Source: Ewingella americana (GTDB taxonomy: Bacteria > Pseudomonadota > Gammaproteobacteria > Enterobacterales > Enterobacteriaceae). Taken from it: DNA of 59,840 nucleotides. The DNA lies in contig NZ_RCZD01000020.1 of the NCBI RefSeq assembly GCF_006438725.1, forward strand, positions 1-59,840. Reading direction: 5' to 3'. This document shows, piece after piece, positions 1 through 8,700 of this stretch. Within the stretch, counting starts at the first letter, position 1, and the number at the start of each line of letters is the position of its first letter. The notes under the pieces are model-generated. The model searched no databases. It was given only the letters and a program-made list of their open reading frames with translations, and had not been told where the DNA came from. Position numbers and translations under genes: made by a program.

Positions 1-298
1 GAGCGAAAGATGTCAGCATTTTATGACAGCTCACAATTTAAAAAGCAGCATGAGTCGTCGGGGTAATTGCCATGACAACGCAGTGGCAGAAAGCTTTTTC
101 CAGTTGCTAAAACGGGAACGCATAAAGAAACGGATCTATAAAAATAGGGAAGAAGCGAAGGCGGATATCTTCGATTATGTCGAGATGTTTTATAATGCTA
201 AACGCCGCCACAGTGCCTGTGAGGATCAACCCCCTGCAGTTTATGAAAGTGCCTGGTTCATGAGGCACGGAACAGTCTAGGAAACTAGGGTCTATTCA
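1..298 (+). mobile_element. IS3-family insertion sequence, right-end fragment (left copy)
   Basis: This is the last 298 bp of an IS3-family element, cut off by the window edge. The right terminus is read as position 298, because the shared sequence (ending GGGTCTATTCA here, starting TGAATAGACCC at the other window end) stops exactly there. The other copy at 59544-59840 is the reverse complement, base for base as far as it can be followed. Both copies have their transposase 3' ends pointing into the window. The element interrupts the small minus-strand gene at 285-407. Confidence 0.9.
2..280 (+). CDS. IS3-family transposase (OrfB), C-terminal part
   Basis: This is the end of the DDE integrase-type transposase of the IS. 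The frame is open back to the window edge, so the methionine at position 23 is internal and not the start. The visible part holds the block SMSRRGNCHDNAVAESFF, which contains the catalytic glutamate (AES) and is typical of IS3-group OrfB. It is followed by the IFDYVEMFYNAKRRHSA tail motif. The protein normally catalyses excision and integration of the IS as an OrfAB fusion made by programmed frameshifting; the frameshift region lies outside the window. Its reverse-orientation twin at the other end encodes the same residues. Confidence 0.9.
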   Translation, partial: SERCQHFMTAHNLKSSMSRRGNCHDNAVAESFFQLLKRERIKKRIYKNREEAKADIFDYVEMFYNAKRRHSACEDQPPAVYESAWFMRHGTV

Positions 299-407
299 TA
301 CCATCAGGTCTGTCAGGGATGATGAAGTAATAATTGGGCCTTATCCCCCCTCCAATTCGCTCACCGATTTTGAGAAGTTCTGCGCGTAACTCTTCGATAT
401 TTTTCAT
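285..407 (-). pseudogene. Small unknown protein, 3' part replaced by the IS
   Basis: Reading on the minus strand from the ATG at 407, the frame gives about 36 host residues (starting MKNIEELRAELLKIGERIGG). It then runs into the IS end at 298 and stops at a TAG inside the IS (285-287). The start overlaps the stop of the upstream gene by an ATGA, so the two were translationally coupled. The native length and function cannot be recovered from this window, because the remainder would lie on the far side of the IS. I do not recognise the family. Confidence 0.55.
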
Positions 408-631
408 GATTTATTGTTTTTGAGCGTTAACCATTCATTCCAAACTTCCTCCGCATCAATATCTTGATAGCCTCGGCTTTTAGTCATGTCTCTGGCAATT
501 TCTGTCGGTAATTCAATAGCGGTAGCATTATCTCGTATCGACTCAACCTCATGCCGGATCAGTTCACGGCCGGTCTCCTTCTCTTTTGCTTCAAGCAATG
601 CAACAAGTGTCGGGATGAATACAATAGCCAT
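404..631 (-). CDS. Small unknown protein, 75 residues, upstream partner of the IS-cut gene
   Basis: This is a 75-residue acidic, helix-rich protein (MAIVFIPTLVALLEAKEKE...), cytosolic by appearance. A GGAGA ribosome-binding site lies about 10 nt upstream of the ATG at 631. Its stop codon overlaps the start of the interrupted gene at 407 by ATGA, so the two form a small operon, possibly a toxin/immunity or prophage-type pair. No family is recognised. The N-terminal hydrophobic run (IVFIPTLVALL) is too short to call a membrane segment with confidence. Confidence 0.55.
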   Translation of the reverse strand: MAIVFIPTLVALLEAKEKETGRELIRHEVESIRDNATAIELPTEIARDMTKSRGYQDIDAEEVWNEWLTLKNNKS

Positions 632-748
632 TATCAGTAAGTCTCCATTAATCGCTAAATTTGAATCATTCTGGCATAAATAGCAGGTTGTTACATACCC
701 TTAAGAACCTCTGAATAATGATGTACATTCACTAGGGCGTGAGGTTCT

Positions 749-855
749 GATGTCCGCTCCTCGCTCGTAGCCGACCAAGATTCTCTGAAGACGGCTTGGT
801 GCCAATAACAGACATTGCTAATATACAGGTGTATTAATCAATGGGAGCAGGTCAG
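749..855 (+). repeat. Dispersed intergenic repeat, copy A
   Basis: This is one of two near full-length copies of an intergenic repeat of about 110 bp. It begins CTGATGTCCGCTCCTCGCTC, identical over 20 bp to the start of the copy at 1969-2080. It ends with a block shaped TAATCAA-GGGAGCAGGTCAG that is also shared. It occupies most of the 327-bp gap between the small operon and the lipoprotein gene; nothing else is seen in that gap. Confidence 0.75.
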
Positions 856-958
856 AAGCGCTGAAACTCTTATTTGGCAGACTGCTGCAGCATGGGCGTG
901 TTTTTGACAAAAAACCGACAGCATCAATACGGCCGGCTTCTTTGTCAGGATGAGCTTA

Positions 959-1771
959 TTACCGCGTCAATTCAAAAACGCTCTTATGACCATCAATCTC
1001 GATAGTCATAAGCATCTTATCATTGGGCAACAGACGGATTTGAGCTGGGATTTGTGATTTGTGGAACGGGTGACCAAACAGCTCTGGCTTATCGGAATAG
1101 GCATAGCTGTTGAAATTCAACTCGTCGCCGACCCAGTGCACATTATTAAACAGGTAACGCCAATTATTATCTGCCTCATGGAACAGTGTGAATCGACCCT
1201 GCTTATCCTTAGTGATCTCTAACTGAGTAATCTTTTTCGACTGCCATTTGCCAACGAATTTCTCGAGATCATTATGTTCAGGGATCGACGGAGCCGCAAT
1301 AAAATCGCCGGGCTTAAAGGCCGTCTTTTGACTTTTGTCCTCTGGTTTATACATCCCACACAAGGGCATGACTTGCGCCACTTTCAGATAGAAAAAGGTC
1401 AGGCTTTCATTCTCAAAATCAATAGGTTGTTTCAGCTTCATCACCCGCCCAATGATACCAAGAATCTTCAGTTGGGAGGCATGGTTTGACGATGTCAAAC
1501 GAATAGTCTGGCTGCTTTTGTCAACCACATAGTGAGATTGCTCAACCCCCATTTTTACCTGTGGGTTTTCACAGTTAAATGAATGCAGCAGCACCTGATC
1601 ATCGGCGCGGAACTCAACAACATTAGCGATACCGTTTTTTAATGGCAGCATCGCCCAGACTCCGATGAGAGCCTTTTTATCAACAGCAGAAGGTGAGGCA
1701 GGCTGAGCAGTTGGACGGGCACAGCCACTGAGTAGGGTCACAAGCAATACAACAATCATGTGTTTAAACAT
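959..1771 (-). CDS. Unknown lipoprotein with two lipocalin-like repeats
   Basis: This 270-residue protein has a lipoprotein signal peptide: a short basic start, a hydrophobic stretch, and the lipobox LLSGC with the acylated Cys near residue 17. It is therefore expected to be membrane-anchored in the periplasm. The mature part has two related segments, each beginning with a G-x-W motif (GVWAML near residue 37 and GKWQSK near residue 175), which suggests two small beta-barrel or lipocalin-like units; this is inference. A ribosome-binding site AGGA lies 7 nt before the ATG at 1771. It is a single-gene unit flanked on both sides by copies of the dispersed repeat. No specific function is recognised. 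Confidence 0.7.
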   Translation of the reverse strand: MFKHMIVVLLVTLLSGCARPTAQPASPSAVDKKALIGVWAMLPLKNGIANVVEFRADDQVLLHSFNCENPQVKMGVEQSHYVVDKSSQTIRLTSSNHASQLKILGIIGRVMKLKQPIDFENESLTFFYLKVAQVMPLCGMYKPEDKSQKTAFKPGDFIAAPSIPEHNDLEKFVGKWQSKKITQLEITKDKQGRFTLFHEADNNWRYLFNNVHWVGDELNFNSYAYSDKPELFGHPFHKSQIPAQIRLLPNDKMLMTIEIDGHKSVFELTR

Positions 1772-1968
1772 GGTACATCCTGTAAGGAAATAGCGAAAAA
1801 AAGGTGAATATAAACCAGTCCGTGGAAAGAGATAACAAACATAACAAAGTTTTCTTCAGCCATGCTGACAGTAGCTTAGCCGACATTTATTATGATTTTC
1901 ATATCGTTTTACATACAACTTTAAACCTATGCTATGTACGTCAGGTGACTGGCTGCATGATCATTACT

Positions 1969-2080
1969 GATGTCCGCTCCTCGCTCTCAGCAGACCTTCA
2001 GCGCCACCTGCTTGTCTGCTGTGTGCCAGAGGCGAACGTTGCTAACGACAGGGTGTACTAATCAACGGGGAGCAGGTCAG
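1969..2080 (+). repeat. Dispersed intergenic repeat, copy B
   Basis: This is the second near full-length copy (112 bp) of the repeat at 749-855. It shares the first 20 bp exactly and the TAATCAACGGGGAGCAGGTCAG-like tail with small changes. A central stretch (GTCTGCTGTGTGCCAGAGGCG) is related to the copies at 37004 and 57709. It sits in the 509-bp gap 1772-2280, in which no gene is supported. Confidence 0.75.
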
Positions 2081-2280
2081 TTAAGCATGCAGCCTTGATC
2101 ATTAAGCCAATGCTGCGTATTTAATAATTAATGAAATAAGCAAAACTGGAGTTATTTACTATCAGTAAAAAGTGGATTAACTATTGAAGTACGTATGAAC
2201 TAAACAGCATACGATATCTGTAATCAGGTTTATGTTTCTGAATATAACGCTCGTGTGCCCTAATTAACCCCAAGGTAGGG

Positions 2281-3348
2281 CTAATGGGCACCCGGCCAGC
2301 TAATCTCAAAGATAGAGGCACCCTTACTCGTCTGGCGATATACGACATTACCACAATGGGCTTTTGCGATAGCTTTCACGACAGCAAGGCCCAGTCCGCT
2401 GCCGCTATTTCCGCCGGTGCCTATTTCTCGTCCACGCTGAAAGGCATCAAATATATGTTCAGCCAGCTCATCGTCAATTCCAGGCCCCTCATCTTCTACG
2501 CTAAGCCTGCACAGACCTTCAGAGAGACTCGCGCTAATCAATATTCTGCCCGGTAATGCATAGCATCGGACATTTTCCAGCAAGGCAAGCAATGCTTGCC
2601 GGATACGTACGGGATCGCAGTGAACAGGTTCGCGGCAGGACGCTATTTCTGTAGTGAACCCCGCGGTTTTCAGCCGCGGTCCGATCATGTTCATAACGGT
2701 GTCAATCTCTTCAGCAATATCTGCCATCCGCCACTGCAAGCGGAGATGGCCGCTGTCGGCAAGCCCCACAACGCGTAGATCTTCAATCAGGCAGGTCAGT
2801 CCTTCAACCTGGGTGAGTAGACGGCGAAACTGAGGTACGTCGGGAGGGAAGATGCCGTCAGCAAGCCCCTGCAGACGGCCGCGCAATATAGTCACCGGTG
2901 TGCGCAGTTCATGGGCTATAGCCGCATTCCAAAATCGCTGCTCCCGCTCCATGCGTTGCAGACGCTCTGCCATAATATTGAAATCATTCACCAGAGTGAC
3001 CGTTTCTACGAGCGAATGGTCCTCAGTCGATGCGCGCGCGCCAAGATCTCCTTGAGCGACTAGCCTCAGACTGTGAGCCACTGAGTTCAGAGGGATCAAT
3101 ATTCGGCGTGAGAGTTTGAAGGCTACGGCAACAGCAATGGTGATCGCCGTCATCGTTGTGACAGCCATCCAGATCCATTCAGGACCTGTTGGTACCCAGC
3201 TGTCAGTCTCTGAAATCAGATTGGGGGAAAATGTAAACACCAGCGAGTAAAAAGCGTAGGCGCTCACTTGCACAAGAAGAACGATACCCACCGCCATAAA
3301 TCCCATTGACAGCGCAATCTGCCGACTGAGACCCGTTGCGAACTTCAT
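2281..3348 (-). CDS. Sensor histidine kinase, AdeS/BaeS-like
   Basis: This 355-residue inner-membrane histidine kinase has two transmembrane segments (about 13-35 and 57-78) around a very short periplasmic loop. A HAMP linker (about 78-130) and the phosphoacceptor motif AHELRTP with His146 follow. The ATPase domain shows the N, G1 (DEGPGID) and G2 (GSGLGLAVV) boxes. Its start overlaps the end of the response-regulator gene by ATGA, so the two are co-translated. By resemblance to AdeS it should phosphorylate the adjacent regulator to control the divergent efflux pump. The periplasmic sensor region is too small for a typical ligand-binding domain, so sensing probably happens in or near the membrane. 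Confidence 0.9.
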   Translation of the reverse strand: MKFATGLSRQIALSMGFMAVGIVLLVQVSAYAFYSLVFTFSPNLISETDSWVPTGPEWIWMAVTTMTAITIAVAVAFKLSRRILIPLNSVAHSLRLVAQGDLGARASTEDHSLVETVTLVNDFNIMAERLQRMEREQRFWNAAIAHELRTPVTILRGRLQGLADGIFPPDVPQFRRLLTQVEGLTCLIEDLRVVGLADSGHLRLQWRMADIAEEIDTVMNMIGPRLKTAGFTTEIASCREPVHCDPVRIRQALLALLENVRCYALPGRILISASLSEGLCRLSVEDEGPGIDDELAEHIFDAFQRGREIGTGGNSGSGLGLAVVKAIAKAHCGNVVYRQTSKGASIFEISWPGAH

Positions 3349-4094
3349 ATCCTACTCCCCAGACGATATCCAACACCGCGTACGCTCTCGGGGATGCCAG
3401 TGACATTGAGTATTTCAAGTTTCTTACGCAATTTACTGATATGACTGTCTACCGTACGAGCAAGTGTTTCGCCTTCAGGAAGACAGGAAGAAAGAAGCTC
3501 TTCGCGTGAGAATACGCGTTTTGGCGCCTGCATAAGATATACCAGTAGCCGGAACTCTGTCAGAGTGAGCATCAGGGCGTATTGAACTCCCTCAATGTTG
3601 ATGCTTGCCTCATGATACTCAAGATCAACCTCAAATCCGTTTACTCTGAGAATTCGCTGCTCAGCATTGACATTGTTTGCAGCAATGCGTCGCAATACCG
3701 CCTGCGTGCGAGCCACGACCTCTGCGGGATTAAACGGCTTAACGACGTAATCATCCGCACCAGTGCGCAGCCCCATAAGCTTATCAATATCCTGATCCAT
3801 CGCGGTTAGCATAATAACTGGGGTGGTGCCACGATGACGAACTTCTGCCAGCACCTGCCACCCATCGACCTCAGGCATCTGCACATCTAAAAGAATCAGA
3901 TCTGGCTTGAGAACTCGGTGCATCTCGAGTGTGCGGCGACCGTCACCGGCATGTACTGTCTTAAATCCAGAGCGGATTAGGTAGGCTGAGAGAATATCTG
4001 CAATTTCCGGCTCATCCTCGGCAATAAGTATCAGAAACTGGACCCCTTGGGCCAATTCAGTTTGAGATGTACTACACACGAATTTGTTGTTCAT
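3345..4094 (-). CDS. Response regulator, OmpR/PhoB type, AdeR-like
   Basis: The start is placed at the ATG at 4094 (MNNKFVCSTS...), which has a GAGAGG ribosome-binding site just upstream and gives a 249-residue protein of normal family length; the frame is open further upstream to 4163. The receiver domain has the acidic pocket (AEDE), the phosphoacceptor Asp in LILLDVQMPEVDGW, the Thr in VIMLTA and the Lys in VVKPFNP. The C-terminal winged helix ends with the classic RTVDSHISKLRKKL and RGVGYRLG. The stretch from MLTAMDQDIDKLMGLRTGADD onward is strikingly like AdeR of Acinetobacter. It is predicted to bind the tandem repeat at 4457-4505 and activate the pump genes. Confidence 0.92.
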   Translation of the reverse strand: MNNKFVCSTSQTELAQGVQFLILIAEDEPEIADILSAYLIRSGFKTVHAGDGRRTLEMHRVLKPDLILLDVQMPEVDGWQVLAEVRHRGTTPVIMLTAMDQDIDKLMGLRTGADDYVVKPFNPAEVVARTQAVLRRIAANNVNAEQRILRVNGFEVDLEYHEASINIEGVQYALMLTLTEFRLLVYLMQAPKRVFSREELLSSCLPEGETLARTVDSHISKLRKKLEILNVTGIPESVRGVGYRLGSRI

Positions 4095-4456
4095 CGTGCC
4101 TCTCAGAAGGACAATTTTTTCTACTCTACATCTTTTCTCCATAAAACCACAACGCAACACCAACGTTAGCTATGCACAATCCTTCTGCTGAAAGGGGATA
4201 AACCCTTTGGTCTGCACGGAGTGGTTGGAGGATGAACATATGTGTTGCCTGTTATTGCATCTATGCATTGACCTTCGTCTCCCCCATTTTTGTTGGGGGA
4301 GAAGTGGAGAAGCCATTTTTTAGTCAATTCTATGATGCACACAAAAGCTCCTTGTGTTTCACGGAATTGAGCGTGGTAAAGCAACACTACGTCATGGTTG
4401 CCGTTAATGAACCGACTTTGCCTGAAAGCCAATACATGCTAGTCGCGAAAGCGCTC

Positions 4457-4505
4457 AAGCATCTCCTACATAACATTAAGCACATTCTACATAACGTTAA
4501 ACATG
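4457..4505 (+). promoter_or_regulatory. Tandem 21-bp direct repeat, candidate response-regulator operator
   Basis: Two adjacent 21-bp units (4457-4477 and 4478-4498) match at 17 of 21 positions, and a partial third unit follows (AAACATG). The conserved heart is CTACATAAC-TTAA. The 21-bp spacing is two helical turns, as expected for a dimer of an OmpR-family regulator. The repeat lies in the divergent region between the regulator gene (start 4094) and the pump gene (start 4545), 40 bp before the latter. AdeR is known to bind direct repeats in the equivalent place. No other gene is supported in 4095-4544. Confidence 0.6.
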
Positions 4506-4544
4506 CCTTAGCGGATTGCTTCTCGGTGCCTGTGGAAAAGAAAA

Positions 4545-5735
4545 ATGAGAATTAAGATAAAATCAATATGGAGAGCCGCCGGGATCACGCTTTTCGCACT
4601 GATAATCATGTCTGGCTGTGATGGTTCGGACAAAATGCAAGAACAACCTGTTACCCCGCCAAGGGTTTCTGTAACGACGTTATTAACAGAGCAGGTCGTC
4701 CTTAACGATGTGTTGCCAGGTCGCGTGAATGCCATTCGGACTGCCGAGATCCGGCCTCAGGTCGGAGGGATAGTACAACGTAGATTGTTCGAGCAAGGCG
4801 TCGAGATCAAGGCCGGACAAGCTTTGTTTCAACTTAATCCAGCGCCTTTCAGAGCTGACGCTGATGTTGCTGCAGCCGGACTTAAACGCGCTGAATCTGT
4901 GATGTTTCACAAACGCTCACATACTGCCCGCATGAAATTACTGATCCAGACGGGGGCAGTCAGCCGACAGGCATATGATGACTTGGTATCGCAGTTAGAG
5001 CAGGCCGTTGCTGATGTGGCCCAGGCTCGCGCAGTACTGGTCCGCCGACAACTTGATGTGAAATTTTCCACGGTGGATGCTCCCATTTCAGGGCGTATCG
5101 ATCAGGCGCTAGCCACCGAGGGCACACTGGTCGCACCAAATGACAGTAATGCCATGGCGCGTATTCAGCAGATTGACCAAGTATATGTTGATGTACGTCG
5201 CCCGGCTTCAGCGCTGGAGTCTTTGCGTGATGCATTGAATCAAAATCAGGAGTCTTCCTCCTCGGTCAGTGCCCTTTCTGTAGATATTCTGCGCAGTACT
5301 GGGGAACGTTATCCCGTTTCAGGCCAGATCCTTTTCTCGGGTATCGCAGTCGATCCTGGTACAGGTGACGTGCTTCTGAGAATCATCGTCAATAATCGTG
5401 CGCGACTGTTACTTCCCGGGATGTTTGTACGTGCCATCGTGCCGCGAGGAAAACCAATATCGTCGCTACTTATACCTCAGCAAGCCGTTTCTCATAGTAG
5501 AGGTCAATCCCAGATTTGGGTCGTCGATACTCAGAATAGGGCCAGGCTGGTCACTGTCAAACTGGGCGAACTGATAGATCAGCGGTATCGCGTTATTACC
5601 GGTGTGGCGGCTGGGCAGCGGATTGTGACCCAGGGAGGCGAGCGTCTTATTGATGGCGCAACTATCGTGCCTCAGGTAGTTACTTTTTCAGGACCGATTG
5701 AACATTTGCAAAACGATGAAGATAGGAAAAGCTGA
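4545..5735 (+). CDS. RND efflux periplasmic adaptor (AcrA/AdeA family), lipoprotein
   Basis: This 396-residue membrane-fusion protein has a lipoprotein signal (IMSGC lipobox, Cys near residue 25). A lipoyl/barrel-sandwich half motif (EIRPQVGGIVQRRLFEQG followed by VKAGQ-type ALFQLNPAPF) comes next, then the alpha-hairpin (about 100-160), the second lipoyl half (VDAPISGRID), and beta-barrel and membrane-proximal domains. It bridges the inner-membrane pump to an outer-membrane channel. The pump gene starts 3 nt after its stop, so the two are one operon, divergent from the two-component genes. There is no outer-membrane channel gene here, so a chromosomal TolC elsewhere is probably used. The ribosome-binding site is weak (AAAAGAAAA). 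Confidence 0.93.
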   Translation: MRIKIKSIWRAAGITLFALIIMSGCDGSDKMQEQPVTPPRVSVTTLLTEQVVLNDVLPGRVNAIRTAEIRPQVGGIVQRRLFEQGVEIKAGQALFQLNPAPFRADADVAAAGLKRAESVMFHKRSHTARMKLLIQTGAVSRQAYDDLVSQLEQAVADVAQARAVLVRRQLDVKFSTVDAPISGRIDQALATEGTLVAPNDSNAMARIQQIDQVYVDVRRPASALESLRDALNQNQESSSSVSALSVDILRSTGERYPVSGQILFSGIAVDPGTGDVLLRIIVNNRARLLLPGMFVRAIVPRGKPISSLLIPQQAVSHSRGQSQIWVVDTQNRARLVTVKLGELIDQRYRVITGVAAGQRIVTQGGERLIDGATIVPQVVTFSGPIEHLQNDEDRKS

Positions 5736-5738
5736 GCC

Positions 5739-8700
5739 ATGTCAGAATTTTTCATAAACCGGCCTATCTTCGCTTGGGTGATCGCTATTTTCATTGTTTT
5801 ACTCGGTATCATTGCGCTTCCGCAACTGCCTATAGCACGCTATCCCTCCATTGCACCGCCGACGGTAAGCATCAGTGCAAGTTATCCCGGGGCGACAACT
5901 CAGACGATGAGTGATTCTGTCCTGGCTCCCCTTGAGCGTGAACTCTCTGGGGTTAAAGACATGCTGTATTTTGAATCCTCTGCGGATACGGCAGGGACAG
6001 CGCAAATCACCGTGACTTTTAAACCAGGCACAAACCCGGACCTGGCTCAGGTAGATGTACAGAACCGTCTTAAAACTATTGAACCACGGCTTCCACAAGC
6101 CGTAAGGCAAAACGGGTTAACTGTGGAATCGGCTGACTCGGGTTTTCTTTTGATAGCAAGCCTTACCTCCGCAGGGGGAAAACACAATGAATTAGAGTTA
6201 GGCGATTATCTGGCGCGAAACATTATTGAAGAACTTCGTCGGGTCCACGGCGTCGGGCGTGTTCAATTCTTTGGTGCTGAGCAAGCCATGCGTATTTGGG
6301 TTGATCCTGCCAAACTGATTTCGTACGGGTTGTCGATGAGTGATATCTCCGCGGCGATCAACCAGCAAAACGTACAGATTGCTCCAGGTCGTATTGGTGA
6401 TGCTCCGACCATTTCAGGACAAAAGGTCACTGTGCCGTTGACTGTTCAGGGACAGTTGCAAACACCTGAAGAGTTTGCAGCTATAGTGCTGAAGTCCACT
6501 CAGGAAGGGGCCATGGTTGTTATAGGAGATGTTGCCCGTATTGAGTTAGGTGCGCAGTCCTATGGATTTACAAACCGTGAGGACGGCAAACCCTCCTCCG
6601 GGGTAGCTGTTCAGCTTGCACCTGGGGCAAATGCAGTAAAGACTGCTGATGCTATCGAGTCTCGACTGGCGGAATTGCAAGCATCAATGCCTGCGGACAT
6701 GCACATCTCCGTTCCTTTTAACAATGCCCCATTTGTTAAAATTTCTATTCACAAGGTCATCTACACCCTTATTGAAGCCATGATATTGGTGTTTCTGGTG
6801 ATGTTTCTGTTTTTGCAAAAGGTTCGTTATACCCTGATACCCGCCATCGTAGCCCCCATTGCATTGCTTGGAACACTTGCGGTGATGCAGTTGTCGGGTT
6901 TTTCAGTAAATGTGCTCACTATGTTTGGTATGGTGCTGGCCATCGGTATCATTGTCGATGATGCGATTGTGGTGGTGGAAAATGTTGAGAGAATAATGGC
7001 TGCTGAAGGCCTTTCAGCAAAAGCAGCCACGTCAAAAGCGATGAAGGAAATTTCCGGCGCTGTAATAGGTATTACGCTGGTCCTGACGGCTGTTTTCATT
7101 CCTATGGCATTTGCTCCAGGTTCTGTCGGCGTAATATACCGCCAATTTTCTCTCTCTCTGGTTGTATCCATCCTCTTTTCAGCCTTTCTTGCTCTTAGTT
7201 TAACACCAGCACTCTGTGCCACGCTGCTCAAGAAAGAGATTCCGAAACGGCATGAGAAGCGAGGCTTTTTTGGCTGGTTCAACCGAGTATTTGAACGTTT
7301 GACTCACAGATATGCATTGTGGGTTTCCAGACTGCTCAGCCATACCACAAGAATGATCTTGATATATATTGCCATCACAGGCGCATTGATATTGTCATTC
7401 AGATATCTGCCATCAGCCTTCCTTCCCGAGGAGGATCAGGGATACTTCATCACAACCTTCGAGCTTCCTTCGGATGCAACTCAGGAACGTACGCTTCAAC
7501 TGTTAAAAATGTATGAAGAGCACGTCGCGTCACGACCAGGGATCTCCAGCAACACAGCTATTATGGGATTTGGATTTTCAGGTTCGGGTCCGAATACTGC
7601 AATCGCTTTCACTAAGCTCAAAGACTGGGGAGAGCGTGAAGGTACTAGCGTTAAAAATGAAATTATGCGGGTTCAGAAAGTGATGGAGGCGGCACCTGAA
7701 GGAACGGTGATGAGTCTTTCCCCTCCTGCCATTGAGGATTTAGGCACGTCTTCTGGCTTTAATTTGCGCCTTCAGGATAGGTCAGGCCAGGGCTATATCG
7801 CGTTGAAAAAAGCAGAAAGCCGCCTTATCGAACTCGCCGCCAAGAGCCAGGTTGTGTCTGGTGTGTACGCTGAAGGACTTCCGTCGGGAGCCAGTATTGG
7901 GCTCAAGATCGATCGGCAGAAGGCACAATCTTTTGGGGTGTCATTTAGCAACATCAGTGACACTCTGACAACGGCTATAGGTTCTTTGTATGTTAACGAC
8001 TTTCCTAACAGCGGACGAATGCAGCAAGTTATTGTTCAGGCCGATGCACCCGCGCGAATGCAACTTGATGACGTTCTGAAACTCAATGTCAGAAACAATG
8101 CGGGAGGTATGGTTCCGTTGAGCGAATTAGTCTATCCGGCCTGGACTGACACCCCTTTGCAGCTCGTGCGTTATATGGGATACCCATCCGTACGAATTTC
8201 AGGAAGCGCTGCCGCCGGTGTTTCAAGTGGTGAAGCGATGGCAGAAATGGAACACCTTGCTGCAGGGCTCCCACCGGGTTTCACACTTGATTGGACCGGA
8301 GAGTCGTTGCAAGAAAAATCCTCTTCTTCACAGGCGCCACTTCTGATAGTGATATCAATTCTGGTCATTTTCCTGGTGCTTGCTGCTCTCTATGAAAGCT
8401 GGTCTGTGCCCATGTCAGTCTTGATGGTTGTACCGCTGGGACTCATCGGCGCAGTGGCAGCCGTTCTCTTACGCGACCTCCCTAACGATGTTTTCTTTAA
8501 AGTAAGTATGATAACCGTGATTGGCCTGTCGGCAAAAAATGCCATTCTCATTATAGAGTTTGCTCTCCAGTTACGTGTCGAGGGCAAGGGGCTTATTGAG
8601 GCTGTAGTCATGGCGGCTCGGCTGCGGTTACGCCCCATCCTGATGACATCATTGGCATTTACGTTAGGTGTGTTGCCGCTGATGCTTGCAACGGGGGCAA

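Noticed and set aside
1804-2061. 85-residue frame across the dispersed repeat copy B
   Set aside because: It follows the repeat and lacks a start signal.
4232-4555. 107-residue frame over the regulator-pump divergent region
   Set aside because: It contains the 21-bp tandem repeat, runs into the pump adaptor gene, and has no family resemblance; the repeat explains its HNIKH/HNVKH pattern.
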